Source of the DNA: Drosophila pseudoobscura
Lineage: Eukaryota > Arthropoda > Insecta > Diptera > Drosophilidae
DNA: 64,000 bases
Assembly: GCF_009870125.1 (NCBI RefSeq)
Contig: NC_046683.1
Location: 45,461,869-45,525,868 of the forward strand
Direction: 5' to 3'
The notes beneath the pieces are model-generated. The model saw nothing but the letters and a program-made list of their open reading frames with translations. It was not told the DNA's origin and did no database searches. Positions within the stretch are counted from its first letter, which is position 1; each line of letters starts with the position of its first letter. The position numbers and the translations under genes were made by a program. Below are positions 22,986-36,390 of the stretch, piece by piece.

Positions 22986-25718
22986 CCTTGGGATGTCAAT
23001 GCTGTTTGCATTTTTCGCATGAAATTGACGTTTCATTTGTTATAATATGCATTGAGGCAACATTTCGATACTCATAAATATTTAACAGACATTCATCTGT
23101 TGGGAGAACCGATGAAGGAGCCACAGGCCCAGGACCAGACCGCCTGCACCGGGAGCAATGCGATATCCGCACAATGGCCGGCGAGACGGAGGACCTGGGA
23201 CACGCGGTAGATGGCCAACAGGGGAGCAAGGGAGTTGGAGTGGCAGTGGCAGTCAAGCTGGAGTTGCTGGAGTTGGTCCTGGAGCTGGCGCTCGATGGCG
23301 GGTGGGTGGCTGGCGGAGACTCGTACGTGTGCTTGCACATTATGGTCATAAAAATGCTAGTGCCGCCAAAAGGAGACCCCAGACGAGACTTCTCCTCTGG
23401 ACATGGGCGTTGACACATGCAACAGCAACAACAGCCACAGCAGAGACAACGGTAAAGGCCTTTTGCAGGAAGCAGAGACTCTGACGTGAAGCGTAGTCAA
23501 GTGCATTAATTATTGATTTAAATAATGCCCCCCACTCGTAAGCTGCGTTGTTGGTCGGGAATTCAATCGTCTCCGGACTCCCCGATTCAGGAGCAATATC
23601 AATCCGGGGATATTATAAATTGTTCCACAAGGGAGCTGCCTGTGTATCTATGTATATATCTCTGGTTGGCGATATATGTATCTCTATCTCCGACTGGTAT
23701 TGATTTTCAAATTCCAGCCATCCTTTTCATAACGATACAGAAAGAGAGAGCGCGAAGGCAGCGTGGAAAATCGACGAGGTAGTTCACCTTTTCACACGCA
23801 CTGTTTGTTTTCCGTTAAATCGAAACAATCAGCGCTAATTGGAAATTTAACAGTTCATAAAAAAGTTTCCCACACCTTTTTGTACCGCACCGTACCGCAC
23901 CGTGCCGCACCGCACCTCTTCCCCCCTTGACGTGTGTAGACGCCGTAGTTGACCCAAATAGCGCTTTGAGCACCGGAGAGACGCAAAGCCTAAGCCTGCG
24001 AGCCCCACTCTACCGCTAGTTTTTTTGCAGAGAGGTGGTTTTTGTGTGTGTGTGAATGGGGTGTTTGGAAGGGGCTGTTGCAACTTGCAACTGCAGATGT
24101 GTCTGCATTCATACATCAACGAATGTGCACACACATTAAAAAACTATCAGCGTGTGTGTTTCATTTCACTTTCGAGTTGCTTTCATCGCTCTCTCCACCC
24201 CCCTACCGCTGCCTCTGCCTCGCCACCGTCCCAGCCCCTGCCAGGATAACACTAATTTCGCACCACTAATTACAGTTTTTTAGTCGAAACCTCTCCCTCA
24301 TTCCCACACTTTGTGTAATTATGCGAAGTGAGTTTTGCTACTTAACTCAGTTGGGAAATATCGTTATAAAAATTACACCAACCAAATGTTGTGTTTGGTT
24401 GGAGGTGGGAAGACGGCGGTGGGGATCGGGATGTAGTTCTTCTAGCTGTTGCTAATGTTTTTGCCATTCCTGCAGTTACTTTTCATTTAAAAGGACCCAA
24501 AAGAATGCAGGAGAGAGCTTGCGAAAAGTGTAAATTAAGTGCAACATACTCCTTCTTTGCAATGAGCAAACGAGGTTAATAGTGGGAGCACGAATCTCAA
24601 GATGTGTTGGGAAATATGTGTAAGAACATACGTATAATTGGGAGCTATCCGCAGACATCTCTGTGGCTCAGCTTCCTTCTGTTCCAAATATACAGAATAC
24701 CCTTGAACTCTGCTGGGAATACCGGGGTTACCGAGGTGAAATTATGAGTCGAGCATAACTTCTCCTAACTTGTTTAGGCGCCTGGCAGTATGCTATGCGA
24801 ACTTAATTTTATTTCGTTCCGTATTCCACCTTCCTCTAAGGAAGGCCTCCGCCTGCGCCTCCACCTCCGCTTCCGACTGCAATTGGTGGCTGCTGCAGCC
24901 TGCTGCAGGCAAAGGCCAAATCAATTTCAATTCTATGGAAGTTAAGTCCGTAAGTTAAGTCGAACTAGTGCCAGACTCTAGTACAATATACTATACGAGC
25001 CAGCCTGCCTGCCTCAAATTTTTCGCCGGAGACGGGGGCCCATCAAGACATAACAAGACACGGCAACAAGAGCAACAGCAAGTTTTTTGGCCAGGTGGTG
25101 CCACAAGCTACACCTCACTCCATGCCTCCATGCCCCGTGCCCAAAGCCTGTGCTCAACCAACAAATAAGTAAGAAAAACTTTTCTATGCAACAAGAAACA
25201 GTTTTTGGCCTCACTCCGCCCGCCCCCACATCGCATCGCAGGAAAAGCCCTTAGGCTCGGCCCGCGCAAAAGTCGTGCGGGAAAATAGAAAAACTTGGCG
25301 GGATTTTTAAATTGAAATAAGCTGCAGGTCGCAAGTAGCAAGTAGCAAAGATTAAGCGCAGAGTTTAAGAGGGCAGACGCGGACGTAGACGCGGACGCGG
25401 CGGAATCACTAGACGGAATGGAATGGAGATAGAGGGCAAGGGCAAGGGCACAAAAGAGACAAAAACCCCGTCGTAATAATCGCTTTAATTACAATTAAAA
25501 CGGAACTGTAATCACATCGTATCGTTGTTGGTGCTGTTGTTTTTACTATGAAGATGAATGACTGCCCATCCATCCAGGACAGTCGGGGTCGTGGTCGGGA
25601 GGACAAGGACGAGGGACAGGACGAATGAGAGGCAGAGCCGTAGTCAGGACCAGGACCAGGACCAGGCTCAGACCCAGACCTGGGCAGACAGAAAGGTGAG
25701 TCGTCAAGGAGGTGGGAA

Positions 25719-25757
25719 CGGACAGACAGACAGACGGACGGACGGACGGACGGACGG
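25719..25757. repeat. (GGAC/AGAC)n, GTCY-type microsatellite
   Basis: Tandem GGAC/AGAC tetranucleotides. The same GTCY class sits inside DINE-1 elements, but the other DINE-1 blocks are not visible here. Confidence 0.8.
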
Positions 25758-26635
25758 TGGAGCTCTCTGGTAGAGTCAAAGTCGCGAAAGTAAAATGCTA
25801 TTATAATGCTAATGACGTTTAATCGTTTTTGGTTGAAGATTCCTGGGAGCTCCACAATTTGCATAAAGTTGAACCGTTTAGTGGCCGTGCAGTGGAGGAG
25901 CATTGGAACTTTACCGAGTTTTCCAGTCACTTAAAGCGATAAAGTGGCCAGAAGTTTTTGCCTACTCCACTGGGACGACGAGGGCTACGTTCACGTTCAC
26001 GTTCACGTACAATGTATAATGTACGTATCATAAAAAACGACTGAAACTTTCAATTATTTCGATGAAACCAAATATATTTGAGTTTTCCAACTTTGGTTCC
26101 TTCTAAAACTTTTTTCGAGTTCAAAAACCACTTGATATATTTTAGTGTTGGATTATCCATACATTTCCTTCCGTTTGTCTTCCATGGCACATCCGAGTAA
26201 TACAGACTTGATTCAAAAAAAAAAATTATTATTATTATTTGTAATATTATCCTAAAAGTTAGCCTTTGGGCTGGGAGCTGAAACGAGAAGAGAACAGAAT
26301 AGTAGATGTTAGTAATTAGGCAACCATTTTAGGCAGGGAGGGAAAGGACCTTAGCTTATCGATCAATTCAAGAGAGTTATTCAATTTTATAGCCGTTTGC
26401 CCCCACCCGTTGGAAAGAGCCCCCAATTAACAATTCCCATCACAGGCAATAAATCAATTTTAACGACCATTTCGCCTAATTAAAAAGCCTCACAAAATAT
26501 TAGTCGTAAAAAAGTTTATGACACTCGTTTCGGGGTCCTTTTTGCCCCTTTTGCCGCACCCAAGTGCCACAAAATGTAGCAGGCAATTAGGCGCCACACA
26601 AAAACACCAAGAACCAGAACCAGAACTAGAACCAG

Positions 26636-26682
26636 AGGCCGGGAGGCCAGGAGGCCAGGAGGCCGGGAGGCCGGGAGGCCGG
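26636..26682. repeat. Tandem repeat, unit GGAGGCCGG
   Basis: Five copies of a 9-bp unit alternating GGAGGCCGG and GGAGGCCAG. Confidence 0.85.
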
Positions 26683-26916
26683 AGTAAATGACACAGAATG
26701 AAAGACAAATATTATTACGGGGACAGATGAGAGTCCGAAGTCGGAAAAAAAATATACTCATGTGCAAGTGGGAAAATTGTACTGCATTGACAGTTTTCGA
26801 ACACTTGGCCAAATAACTGGATGGGTGACACCTGCCACGACCCAGGGCATCTCTGGCACCCCTGCCAATCTCCCTATACTGCTGCGTATGGTAAGAAGCG
26901 AACGGGTTAGACGGGA

Positions 26917-26954
26917 TGGACAGGACAGGACAGGGCAGGACAGGACAGGACAGT
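26917..26954. repeat. (GGACA)n pentanucleotide repeat
   Basis: About seven GGACA copies with one variant. Confidence 0.85.
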
Positions 26955-27940
26955 ACAGGCATGGATGGAGAGAGAGGAGACCTTCTAACCGCTTGCTTGA
27001 CACGTTGTTAACTTTGAGGCTACAACAATGGAGAAGAGGAAAAAATTCTTGGGCCACACAGACACAGACAGAGACACAGAGGCAGAGGCAGAGGCAGAAG
27101 CACGACCAGGATTCAGAGGCGAGAAATAGCAGAATCTACTGCTCCTTGACATGTGTGTGGCCTCGACAAAAAGAGAACCGCAGGACGAGAGCAGAATGAG
27201 AGTACGGAACCGGAGCAGGATGAGCTGGCAGCAGGCAGCCAGAGGACGCTGTGGATTTTACGCACTGCTAAATAAGCAATTTGCAAAATGTCCAAACCAA
27301 TAACATAACAAATGACACAGTGGCTGCCCCAACTTTGCGGTCTGTTCTGCCACTGGCTGCACAAGGAGACACTCGAAGGAGGCACAGTGTTCCTACCAGT
27401 TCGGTTTGGTTCTGTTCGGAAGATGGGAAACTGCAGCTAATGAAAATTAAGGCTAAGGCTGTGGCTGTGGCTATGGCTCGATGATGCGATGGCTCGATGG
27501 TGCGAGGGTGCGATGGTGCGATGGAAAGTGTGAAAGTTTTTCCTGCTAAAGAAACATTTCCGCTTCGAACTGTTAAAGGGGTTTTGGAGTGACGATCAAA
27601 GTGGATTATTCAAATGAAGCTTCCCGGCCGGAGAGCAGGGTTATTTCCCAAAGAAAACTGGGGGTACTCCAAGGTGCACAAAGGGACAACTTAACTGCGA
27701 TTACCACTCATCATCATAGCTCTACCTTGATTTGAGAAAACGGATCTCTTGAAGCTCTAAAGTTAGCTGTTGTTCAACCTCTTAACTGCCGGATGAAGCA
27801 CCCATTGGAGGGCCCTTCACCTTTGTGCTCCAGGGCAACCTTCTTGTCTTCTCGAAACAATGCCTCCCACACCCACACCCACAACCAACACCAAGTCCAA
27901 CAACACCGCCCATCCCCACCACGCCCGGATGCGCTCCGGT

Positions 27941-27971
27941 CGATGCGATGCGATGCGATGCGATGCGATGC
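27941..27971. repeat. (CGATG)6 pentanucleotide repeat
   Basis: Six perfect copies of CGATG. Confidence 0.9.
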
Positions 27972-28490
27972 TGGCATTGTGGAAATCTCATTAATTGGCC
28001 CCGGCACCGCAAAGCGAAAGGACAATAACATGTCGGCAGGATAATGGACAAACTTTGGCCTAAAAGCGCACTTTAAATATTAAAGGCCACCAGCATCTGT
28101 GGGTGGGCCCTTCACTTGGCTGCTCATTCTCCGGCCCTGGGACAACGTCAACACAACCGCAAAACATCAAACTGCCGGACTGTCCGAACTGGACGGAGAT
28201 GGAGCGGGCAGTGGGCAGCGGGCAGCGGGCAGCAGGCAGCAGACAGCAGGAGGGATTCCTCCGAGGCTGGACCCAGTCTACAGGTCTGTGGCGGAGGCTA
28301 AACGCAAAAGCGTATAATTTACAGCACACCTTATCGGGGGATAGGAGGAAAAGGAGGAAATGAGTGGGTCGAGTGGGGGGGCAGCGTGGTTCCTGGCTGT
28401 GGGTGGGTGCCGGTGCTTGTGACAGCCACTGACGCAGGGGGCGTGGCCAACACCTACTGCAAGACTGCTGAGAACGATGATAACCATGGC

Positions 28491-28540
28491 GCTGATGATG
28501 ATGATGATGATGATGAGAGTGCTGATGATGATGATGATGG
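28491..28540. repeat. (GAT)n triplet repeat
   Basis: Two GAT/ATG runs separated by a short break. One frame would encode poly-Asp; no gene context. Confidence 0.85.
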
Positions 28541-29951
28541 CATTGACAACAGGGACATCGTCGTCTGTTTATGAATATACCGCTGACGAGCAGAGGATGG
28601 GGCCCCTACGCATAATTGGCGTAGGACATCTTGGAAGCCCCCATGTGGGGTAATGTGTGAGAGAATGGACAGGGATAGGGATGGGAACAGGGACAGGGAC
28701 AGGGGGACCAGACGTGCCCGGAAATCAACTTAACACAACCGCAAAAGCGCAATCTCCTTTTTGGGGCGGCCCCAACAGCAACCCCAAACCCCAGCTTTCT
28801 TATGCCAGGGTTTTGCTTTTGTGTGTTGGCATTTCTGGATAATTGGTGTGTCCATGTTTGGGGTCCTAGTGCCTACGACCAGTCGTAGTGCTGGTCCAAT
28901 TCCTATTGCTAGTCGGGGGTCTCTTCAACTCCCAGGGTCCCGGGGTCCCCGACTGCACATTAAGTTGCCGCTTTGCCTCTCACAAATTGACTTAATGACG
29001 CTTTGGTGCAACTGCAATCCTGCCTCTGTCTCCTGCCTCTGCCGCTGCCTCTGCCTCCTGCGCATTTCCGCTGTTGTGGTGCCATTTTGTTCGCCCTTTG
29101 GTTTTACGCATTCGGATTTCGAGCAGGAGACGGAGATCGAGCAGAAGATAGTAGAGCGGGAGATGGAGATGGAGCAGCAGCTGGATACTATATGCAACTG
29201 GAGCCGGTTGTCTGCCTCCATCGCCATCGCCATCTACAGCTCCAGCACCAGCTCCAGCGTTCCCTGTGGTTGGCTGCTGGTGGCTGGTCGGAGGTCAAGT
29301 CGGTGGTCCCTGTGGTCTCGTAATCATGTGGTAATGTGTCTCGCTGACCTTTTTCCATGCAACATTTCCATGCGCTTCTCGCTCGGTTTGTGTTTGCGCC
29401 ATTTCCCAGTTTGGCGCCTTGAAGTACGCCATGGAAAACAATAAATTACTCATGCACACTAGGAGACGTGTCAATATGCAAAGTGAATGCGGTTGGTTGA
29501 CACCCATGGGGTGTCGAAAGAGCTCTGTCCTGGTGCTGGTCCTGGTCCTGGTCCTCGCCCTGGTGTCGTGGTGTCCTGTGCCACACAGAGTGACTCATGG
29601 CTGAACGACGTGTCCAGCCCTACGACAGGCCAGGGTCTTAACTCCAAGGCTCTATTAATATCTCAATGGACTCTCTGTCCCCGTAATCCTATCCCTAATC
29701 CCCCACCCGCTTACCCAAATCAATTGTCAAATCCGAAACACATTATCGAAATTAAATGGGACCCAGTCAAAGACCCGGATTTCGCTCTCAAAGTTTTTGA
29801 TTTACCTACTGAACAACTGAACAAAAACCAACAATACTCGTAACTCAAGTTAAACAAAAGCGGAGGGGGGAGGCAAACAATTGGGAAATTGTAAAATATT
29901 AAAAACATCCAACAGCCAAAGAACATGACGTTGGGGCGCCTGTTGTGTTGT

Positions 29952-30114
29952 AATACCCTTTCAGATGATACTATGATTATTATCAGATATTTGCAATGCC
30001 ATATAGACCCAGATTCTTGATTGGAAGACTAGTCGTTTGGGTAGTTTTTATAGGGATTTATTTAATCAAAACAAATCAATTTATTCTATTTATTATCTGC
30101 AAGGGTATCCATCG
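29952..30114. mobile_element. Short DINE-1-like relic
   Basis: Begins TAATACCCTTTCAG and ends ATCTGCAAGGGTATCC, the same kind of facing ends as the element at 21.4 kb, with about 135 bp of AT-rich diverged interior. No coding content. Could be a decayed internal-deletion copy. Confidence 0.4.
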
Positions 30115-32596
30115 AAAGTGTGTGCCCCGCAGCAAAGCCCTATCTTTTCCTATTTTCCCCATTTTTGTTAGCTATTAATCAAAGCAAATAGCTACGGAGA
30201 AAATAAATATTTAATTACCACTCAGCCACAGCAGCAGCAGCAGAAGCAGCCACAAGAAGGGCTCTCCTGAAATTTGCATTGCCTATCGCAGGGCGGATAG
30301 CCCGAGCTGTAAGCTGGGGCTGGGATATTGCTAGGCTGGAGCTCGCTTTGTTTTCTTTGCATTTCATTAGGGAAATGCATAAACAGCGAGCTCCTCTCCC
30401 ACATCCACATCCACATCCACAACCACTCCCAATCCCAATCCCCCTCCCACTCGAGTGCCTTTGCCATTCTCTTCTGGCTTTCTCAAGAACTGTTGCATAC
30501 CTGTAGGCGCAGTCAGGCACCGTATGCTGTCATCATGTTTCCTGGTGATTTGTGGCAACATTCTGAGGAATTTTGCAGCATTCCGGCAGGCCTCCGAGAA
30601 GCAGCGTCTGCAACCTGCACTAAGGGCCAACATTTTGATTGAGTCGGGAGACAAATCGTTGTGGCAGCTAATGTAATTAGTCTGTTTTTGTCTCTGTGTC
30701 TTCACCGAACACCCTCTCTCTCTCTCGCTTCTTCATTCTATCTCTCTCTCTCTGTCACAGCTGGTCGCACTTTTAGTGGTAATTAATTGTGGAACCCTGA
30801 ATAAACAATCTGCCAAGTCGAAGAGACAGTTGGCTGGAGGCAGCAGGCTTTCCCGTTTCGTTGAAATGGAAAACGCATTCAGCAATTGATATTTTGATTT
30901 TTTTTTGCCAAAAACCTCTCTTCCTCTCTCTCTCTCTCGCCCTTCCTCTTTTCCTCTGTAATTTATTTATAAATGCTGTGTGCTCTGCCATCGTTGCCGC
31001 AAAAAGCCACAGAACAGCACAAATATTATTTGCCTTGCTTTTCGGCATTTACGGCAATCAATTTTTGTGGCCAGCCAAAATATATACGATTCGAGTGGGA
31101 GTCGAGTCGATTTGTGTGGAGAGGAGTGCAGTGGAGTGGAGTGGCCTCAAGTGGAGGAGTGGAGCATCCATGTCCTTGATGACTCGCAAGGCTCAAAATA
31201 TTACCAAAACCATTTTGTGCTGCTGCTGCTGCTGCTGCTGCCAGTCCATCAACATCAGCATCAACGTGCCTGGCAAAATGTGCGGTGAAAATGTTTAGAA
31301 AACAATAAGAATGGTTTCTCTAATTGGCACAAACCCAAAACATTTGGCCAAAACGGAATATATTTTCAACATAATCTTGGGTAATTCAGATGACACTCCG
31401 CCCCCTCCCCCATCCGTCGCCTCGTCTGAATTCTGCTGCATTTGCAACTTAATTACCAGCCTCCGGCATTTTCATTAGCTTACGAGACAATTTATTTGCA
31501 GAACGAAACTTTGCAGCGAAAGAAAGTGCGCCGCCCCTGATTGTCAAAGTGACGTCGAAAAGGCAAAGTTCAAAGTTCGGGCACTAATGATGATAATTTT
31601 TCGCAAGCAAAACTTAAACAACTGTCGCGCAGCGGAGCAGAGCAGAGCGGAGCGGCACAACTTTGCAACAGCAGCTTTGCTGCAACACAGCATCCAAGAG
31701 GCAAGAGTCAAGAGGCAAGAGTCAAGGCGAGGCAATCAAAATTATTAATTTAGGAAAACGAAACGCGCTCGAGCAGGCCAAATCCGAAAGGTAAATCTGG
31801 CGATAAATTCTGTGCAATTATTTTTGTTTCATTTCATCCTTTGAGCAATCTGCAATCTGCGGCGGCAGATGGCGACCGACGTGTTTTTTTTGCACGCCGG
31901 CACGCCTGATTGATATGCAGGATAGTCAGAGGGCATTGCAGGTCCGTATCGGGTTGCGGGCGCGGACAATAAGTATCTAAAGAAGCATCCACCCGCCCAT
32001 CCATCTGTCCACCCATCCATCCGTCCATACCTGGGGGCCTCATCAGCATGGTTTGGTTTCCATGATTGCAGTCAGTGCACGTCGGTCTGGAGACGCGGCG
32101 CGTCATCAGTTCCTTTGACATGTCCTCCGGCCATTAATACGAAGGAGATACGACTACGAGGCATCCAAGACGAGGTCGTGTGTGTCTGCGCGCTTCCGTT
32201 TTGCCTTCCGCTTTTCAATCCCCAGCCTCCTGGCAGCCACCAGCCACCAGCCCCCAGCCCCCAGCTACCTCTGAAATTAACCTGCCCCCAAGTGGCTGCC
32301 TCCCACACGGCTCCCACACGGCTCCCACACGACGGGGTTGGCAAATTTCCAATCGCAGACGGAAGCATTTCCCCAGTCATCAGGCAACAGCGGAAGCCCG
32401 GACGAGGCGAGGCGCCTCCTCCACTGGAGCTCATTAAAAATGCAGCAGTGCCATGAGACAGAAGCAAGGCTCAGCCGAGACTCCGGACTCCGCCTCATCA
32501 ATGTCTCTGCTTATTGCATAAAATGCCATATTAATGGCTGTCAATATTGATACTACTCATAGTTATAGTCATCGACATATGCCCAGGCCTAGGCAT

Positions 32597-32684
32597 CGTC
32601 ATCCACAGCCACTTCCACAGCCACTTCCACTGCCACTGCCACAGACATGGCCATAGCCATAGCCACAGCCACATCCATATCGCC
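32597..32684. repeat. Degenerate CCACAGCCACTT-type tandem repeat
   Basis: Repeats of CCACAGCCACTT/CCATAGCC-like 6- to 12-mers. It reads as Gly/Val/Ala/Cys runs on the minus strand, with no supported protein. Confidence 0.7.
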
Positions 32685-33843
32685 ATCCTCTGGACAAGTT
32701 CTTTGTGTGCGCCAGGCTTGGGTTAACATTATTATACAGAAGGCAGAAGGAGTACCCAGGGTCCTCCAGGGTATATCGGGGCTGCACGAGGAAGTTGCAA
32801 GACCATAAATTATGCACATATATCCCTCACATACGTATCCGTTGCAGCGGCGGACAATGTGTTCAGGAGCTTTGGGAGGAGTCAAAAGGGAGCTATTGGG
32901 TATCCCGCATTCGATCACCATTAAACACATCCTGGCTGCCACAATTTCTGTAGCCAGATGTTAGATTTGCTTCGATACATGCTTCGATGATGGCTCTCTC
33001 TGTTCTGTGGCTTTGGCATATCCTTTTCCACATAACCCCCATCCTGATGCTGCCTGACTACTGCTGCCTAACTGCTGCCTGGCTGCTGCCTGTTGCTGGT
33101 TTTTGTGGCCCTTTCAATTTGGGCGTGGCCCCACTACACACCATTCAAAGTTATAATTATGTTGATTGGCATATGCATTTCATTAGATGATGGACCTGAA
33201 TGGAATGCACTCAATCACAAACCGAATTCCCAGAGACAAAAGCCAGATGATAAATTCATACGGAAGTCTTGTGGAGTTTGTTTCGGTTTCCATAATTTGT
33301 CAATTGCAATCTGCTCCTCCAGTTTAATGAATTAGTTTTGGCGCTTAATTTGCAACGCAGCCAGCCCTTTAAGCTGTACTCGTACAGCCCAAAATCAATC
33401 CCAAGCCCAAGCCCAATCCCAATCCCAAGCCCAAACCCAAGCCCCACTTCAATGTTTGCCGATTGCCAGTCTCTCCCAATATTAGTACAACATAATCACT
33501 CTACACACTCTACGACGAGGCATAGAGACTACAATATACATATGTTCCGAATACATACGACTATGTGTCCGTTTCGACCCCAAACGACAAACTAGTCCCC
33601 GACTATTCCCCCATCAACGGCCATGGCAGCACCACCAACTCCACCAATACCACCACGCAGGGGCAAAAGTGTAAAAGTCAATAGGAAAACAAAGGAAAAT
33701 TCCCAAAATAAAATCAACAGAAGCTTTTCCAAATATTTTGGCAAAAGTGGAAAAGCGAGAGAAAGATGGCGGCGTATTAATCAAATAAATGCATTTTGAT
33801 TATACAAACAGCGCGAAAGTTTGGGGCCTGCTGATGTGCCTGC

Positions 33844-33874
33844 CACACACACACACACACACACAAACACACAC
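33844..33874. repeat. (CA)n microsatellite
   Basis: CA run with one interruption. Confidence 0.9.
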
Positions 33875-34249
33875 TGTGTGCTGCCCCTCCCCCTCAGCAT
33901 CGCCCACACCCACTCCCTCTCTGTAGCTGTCTCTGGGAAAAAACTGATTTCGAAAGTTACGATCCTAAGCCCCGTGCAGTAGCTGGCAAAATCCATTAAA
34001 CTTTTACGACTATTGTAAACATTAACTTGCATATGCATTTTATGTGCAGAAAGGGGCCGCGCGCTCCGGCGGGGGCATGCAATACTTTTTAGCGCCGCCA
34101 TTTAAAACTTGCCCCATTGACGGGGAGAGTCAGAGTCCTACGAGAGCCGGAGAGGCGGAGACCCGGAACGAGTGCATAGGGAGTGCGTATATCAGCATCC
34201 TCAGACATTGTAACCAACTGAGATTTGATTTTTTGAGCGGAAATGCGAA

Positions 34250-34302
34250 TGGGAACGGGAACGGGCTCGGGAACGGGCACGGGAACGGGAACGAGAACGG
34301 GC
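34250..34302. repeat. (GGGAAC)n hexanucleotide repeat
   Basis: About nine copies of GGGAAC with single-base variants. Confidence 0.85.
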
Positions 34303-35075
34303 GGAAGTGTGGAAAGTGTTTGGGAAATCTGGCAGGCTGGCAGCAGGCACTCAGACAGCCAAAGGGCGGTCTCCGTTCAAGAGTGGGCCTCTGTGTGGCA
34401 TCCTAGACAAGGAAATGTTAAGTTTATTTACTGTGAATTCCGAATAGTAATGGCGATGGGGGTACTACGATGGGATGCATGGACAATAATGCCACTGGGA
34501 TGTCATATTTCTGCAATTTATCGATCCTTTAAAATACACACTTCAATGGGATGGTGTTATCCTCGATGATGCTGCCAGCCCCGCTGTTTGGCCCCGTTTA
34601 ATGCTCATTTCGGATCAAAAGTATCTTTTGTTGCCCATCGTGTCATCAGCTGCATCCATAAAATGATAATTTATGGCAAATTTATAATGTTGTAAGTGCC
34701 AACAAACTTGCTGTAACTATCCATAAAAGGTCGGACACGCCACCCACTGTGCTGGAGGCTCCCTCGATTCCACTTTCCAACTCAAATCCGAGGCTGCGTC
34801 TGTGCTCGTAAAGCAACTTGGCCCAAACCATAGATAAGAGTGGGGTGTCGGGTGCCCTGCTGGTACTCGGGCTGGTGCGGGCATCAACATCGGATGGGTG
34901 CATGGATGTATAGGAAGGGCAGCCGCAATGGCATCTAAAGGGCACACACCAAAGGCGTCGCTGCATAAATATTACAAAATCGTAAATACACACGCTCCAT
35001 GCCGACGACGCTTTGGAGAGTGCCAGAGTGCGAAGCCATTCGCACAGTTGCAGCTACTACTAGTTACAGATGCGG

Positions 35076-35124
35076 ATATAGATACAAATACAGATACAGA
35101 TAGATACAGATACAGATACACACA
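35076..35124. repeat. (GATACA)n hexanucleotide repeat
   Basis: GATACA copies with variants such as GATATA, running into a short CA tract. Confidence 0.85.
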
Positions 35125-35784
35125 CAGTTTGAACTTGGTTGGGCACTGCTGTGGTGTCATCGAGGCAATCTGCCTATGAAGGCTACACACATGTCTCCAT
35201 CTGTGACACCCTTCTCCCGAACCCAAGCCCAAGAGTCAATTTGTACATTTACCCTTAGTATAATGATCATTGGTTAATCAACATTCCGATGTTAGTAAAG
35301 GACAAAAAGATGCACATTTTGGTGGCCGGAACTCCACTAGATTCCGAGTGTAATTGATCCTTTTGTTGCTGATTTGATCCAAGGCAAAGTAATTTCCCCT
35401 GCATTTTACCAGCAAATCAGCTGTTTTGTTGCAACGACATATATATATTGAATATCTATATTGAATGTGGGGCCAAGGGCTATCCAGGGTGCTAAACGTT
35501 CGCATATCCGGCACGCAGCTCTTTCATTTTTGCCCTTTCGCCACAGCTCGTCAGATGGCCAAAGTGGCCAAGTCCGAGGTCTGAGGTCCGACTCCGAGTC
35601 CGAGTCAAAAAGCACAGCTTGGAGCTGCATGGCTCGTTTTTTGTTCTAATTTTGAGTTTCGCCTGCGCTTCGCCCATTGTGGGCCGTGCCGTCAGTTAGC
35701 TCTTCTATGGGGCCTATTCGGTTTTGGAATAGAGGGCTTTGGGAGTGGGACTTGGCTCCTGTCATGTTGCAGAGTCCTAGGCAT

Positions 35785-35790
35785 TTTATT
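35785..35790 (-). terminator. Possible polyadenylation signal of the MADF-BESS gene
   Basis: AATAAA on the minus strand about 600 bp past the stop codon. No canonical signal was noticed closer, so this is a candidate only. Confidence 0.3.
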
Positions 35791-36390
35791 TATGCGTGAA
35801 ATGCTCTCAAATCTCCAAACTTGCATCGTTCCGTCCGGTCGTGTGTGGCTGCGTGTGTGGCTGCGTGTGTGTGTGTGTCTGGGGTCCACTTCAACGTCCG
35901 GAAATTAAAACTTTTTTATGGCTCTGGCATTTTGTGTGTAAATAAAACTCGAAATTTAAATATGTGTATGTGTGTTGCTAAATAAATTGGTCAGGGCAAT
36001 AAATTTCTAGAGCACACCCAGCGCCAAACTAGTTCAAGAATTTCTGGCCAGAGCATAAAAGCTATGAGCATTACAACATTTTTGTAAACGATTTGCACAT
36101 TCGCATTCCCTCAAAAAATCAGGAAGATCATCACACATTCCGTAGATTTACAAGAGAGCTCTCTGTCCTGTTCTGTCCTCTCCTGCTGCAATCCATCTAA
36201 ATTCTAGCATGGTTTTTGCTCCTTAGACTAGAAGTTATTACCGAATGCAACACCGTGCTGGGCTGATTGAAAAGCTATCCGCCGATCCTTATAGATAACA
36301 CTCGTAATAAATTATGCTCCACTCACCACTCCTTTGTCGATTCAATCATATTTGAGCATGCGGCATGCGGCATGCGGTCTATTGCGGCGC

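Larger units (their letters stand above)
15160..36390. other. Gene-poor stretch of about 21 kb
   Basis: Past the protease promoter, no open frame shows a recognisable domain or a consistent exon structure until the MADF-BESS gene. It consists of AT-rich unique sequence (about 15350-15900 and 20220-20700), many microsatellites and two DINE-1-like relics. Frames such as the one at 20202-20456 are open but lack a start codon and similarity I recognise. It may be intergenic regulatory DNA. Small RNAs or very short exons could have been missed. Confidence 0.5.

Noticed and set aside
28761..29444. Plus-strand open frame of 227 codons
   Set aside because: No recognisable domain. Overlapping frames on both strands are equally open because of TCC/CTG-rich sequence.
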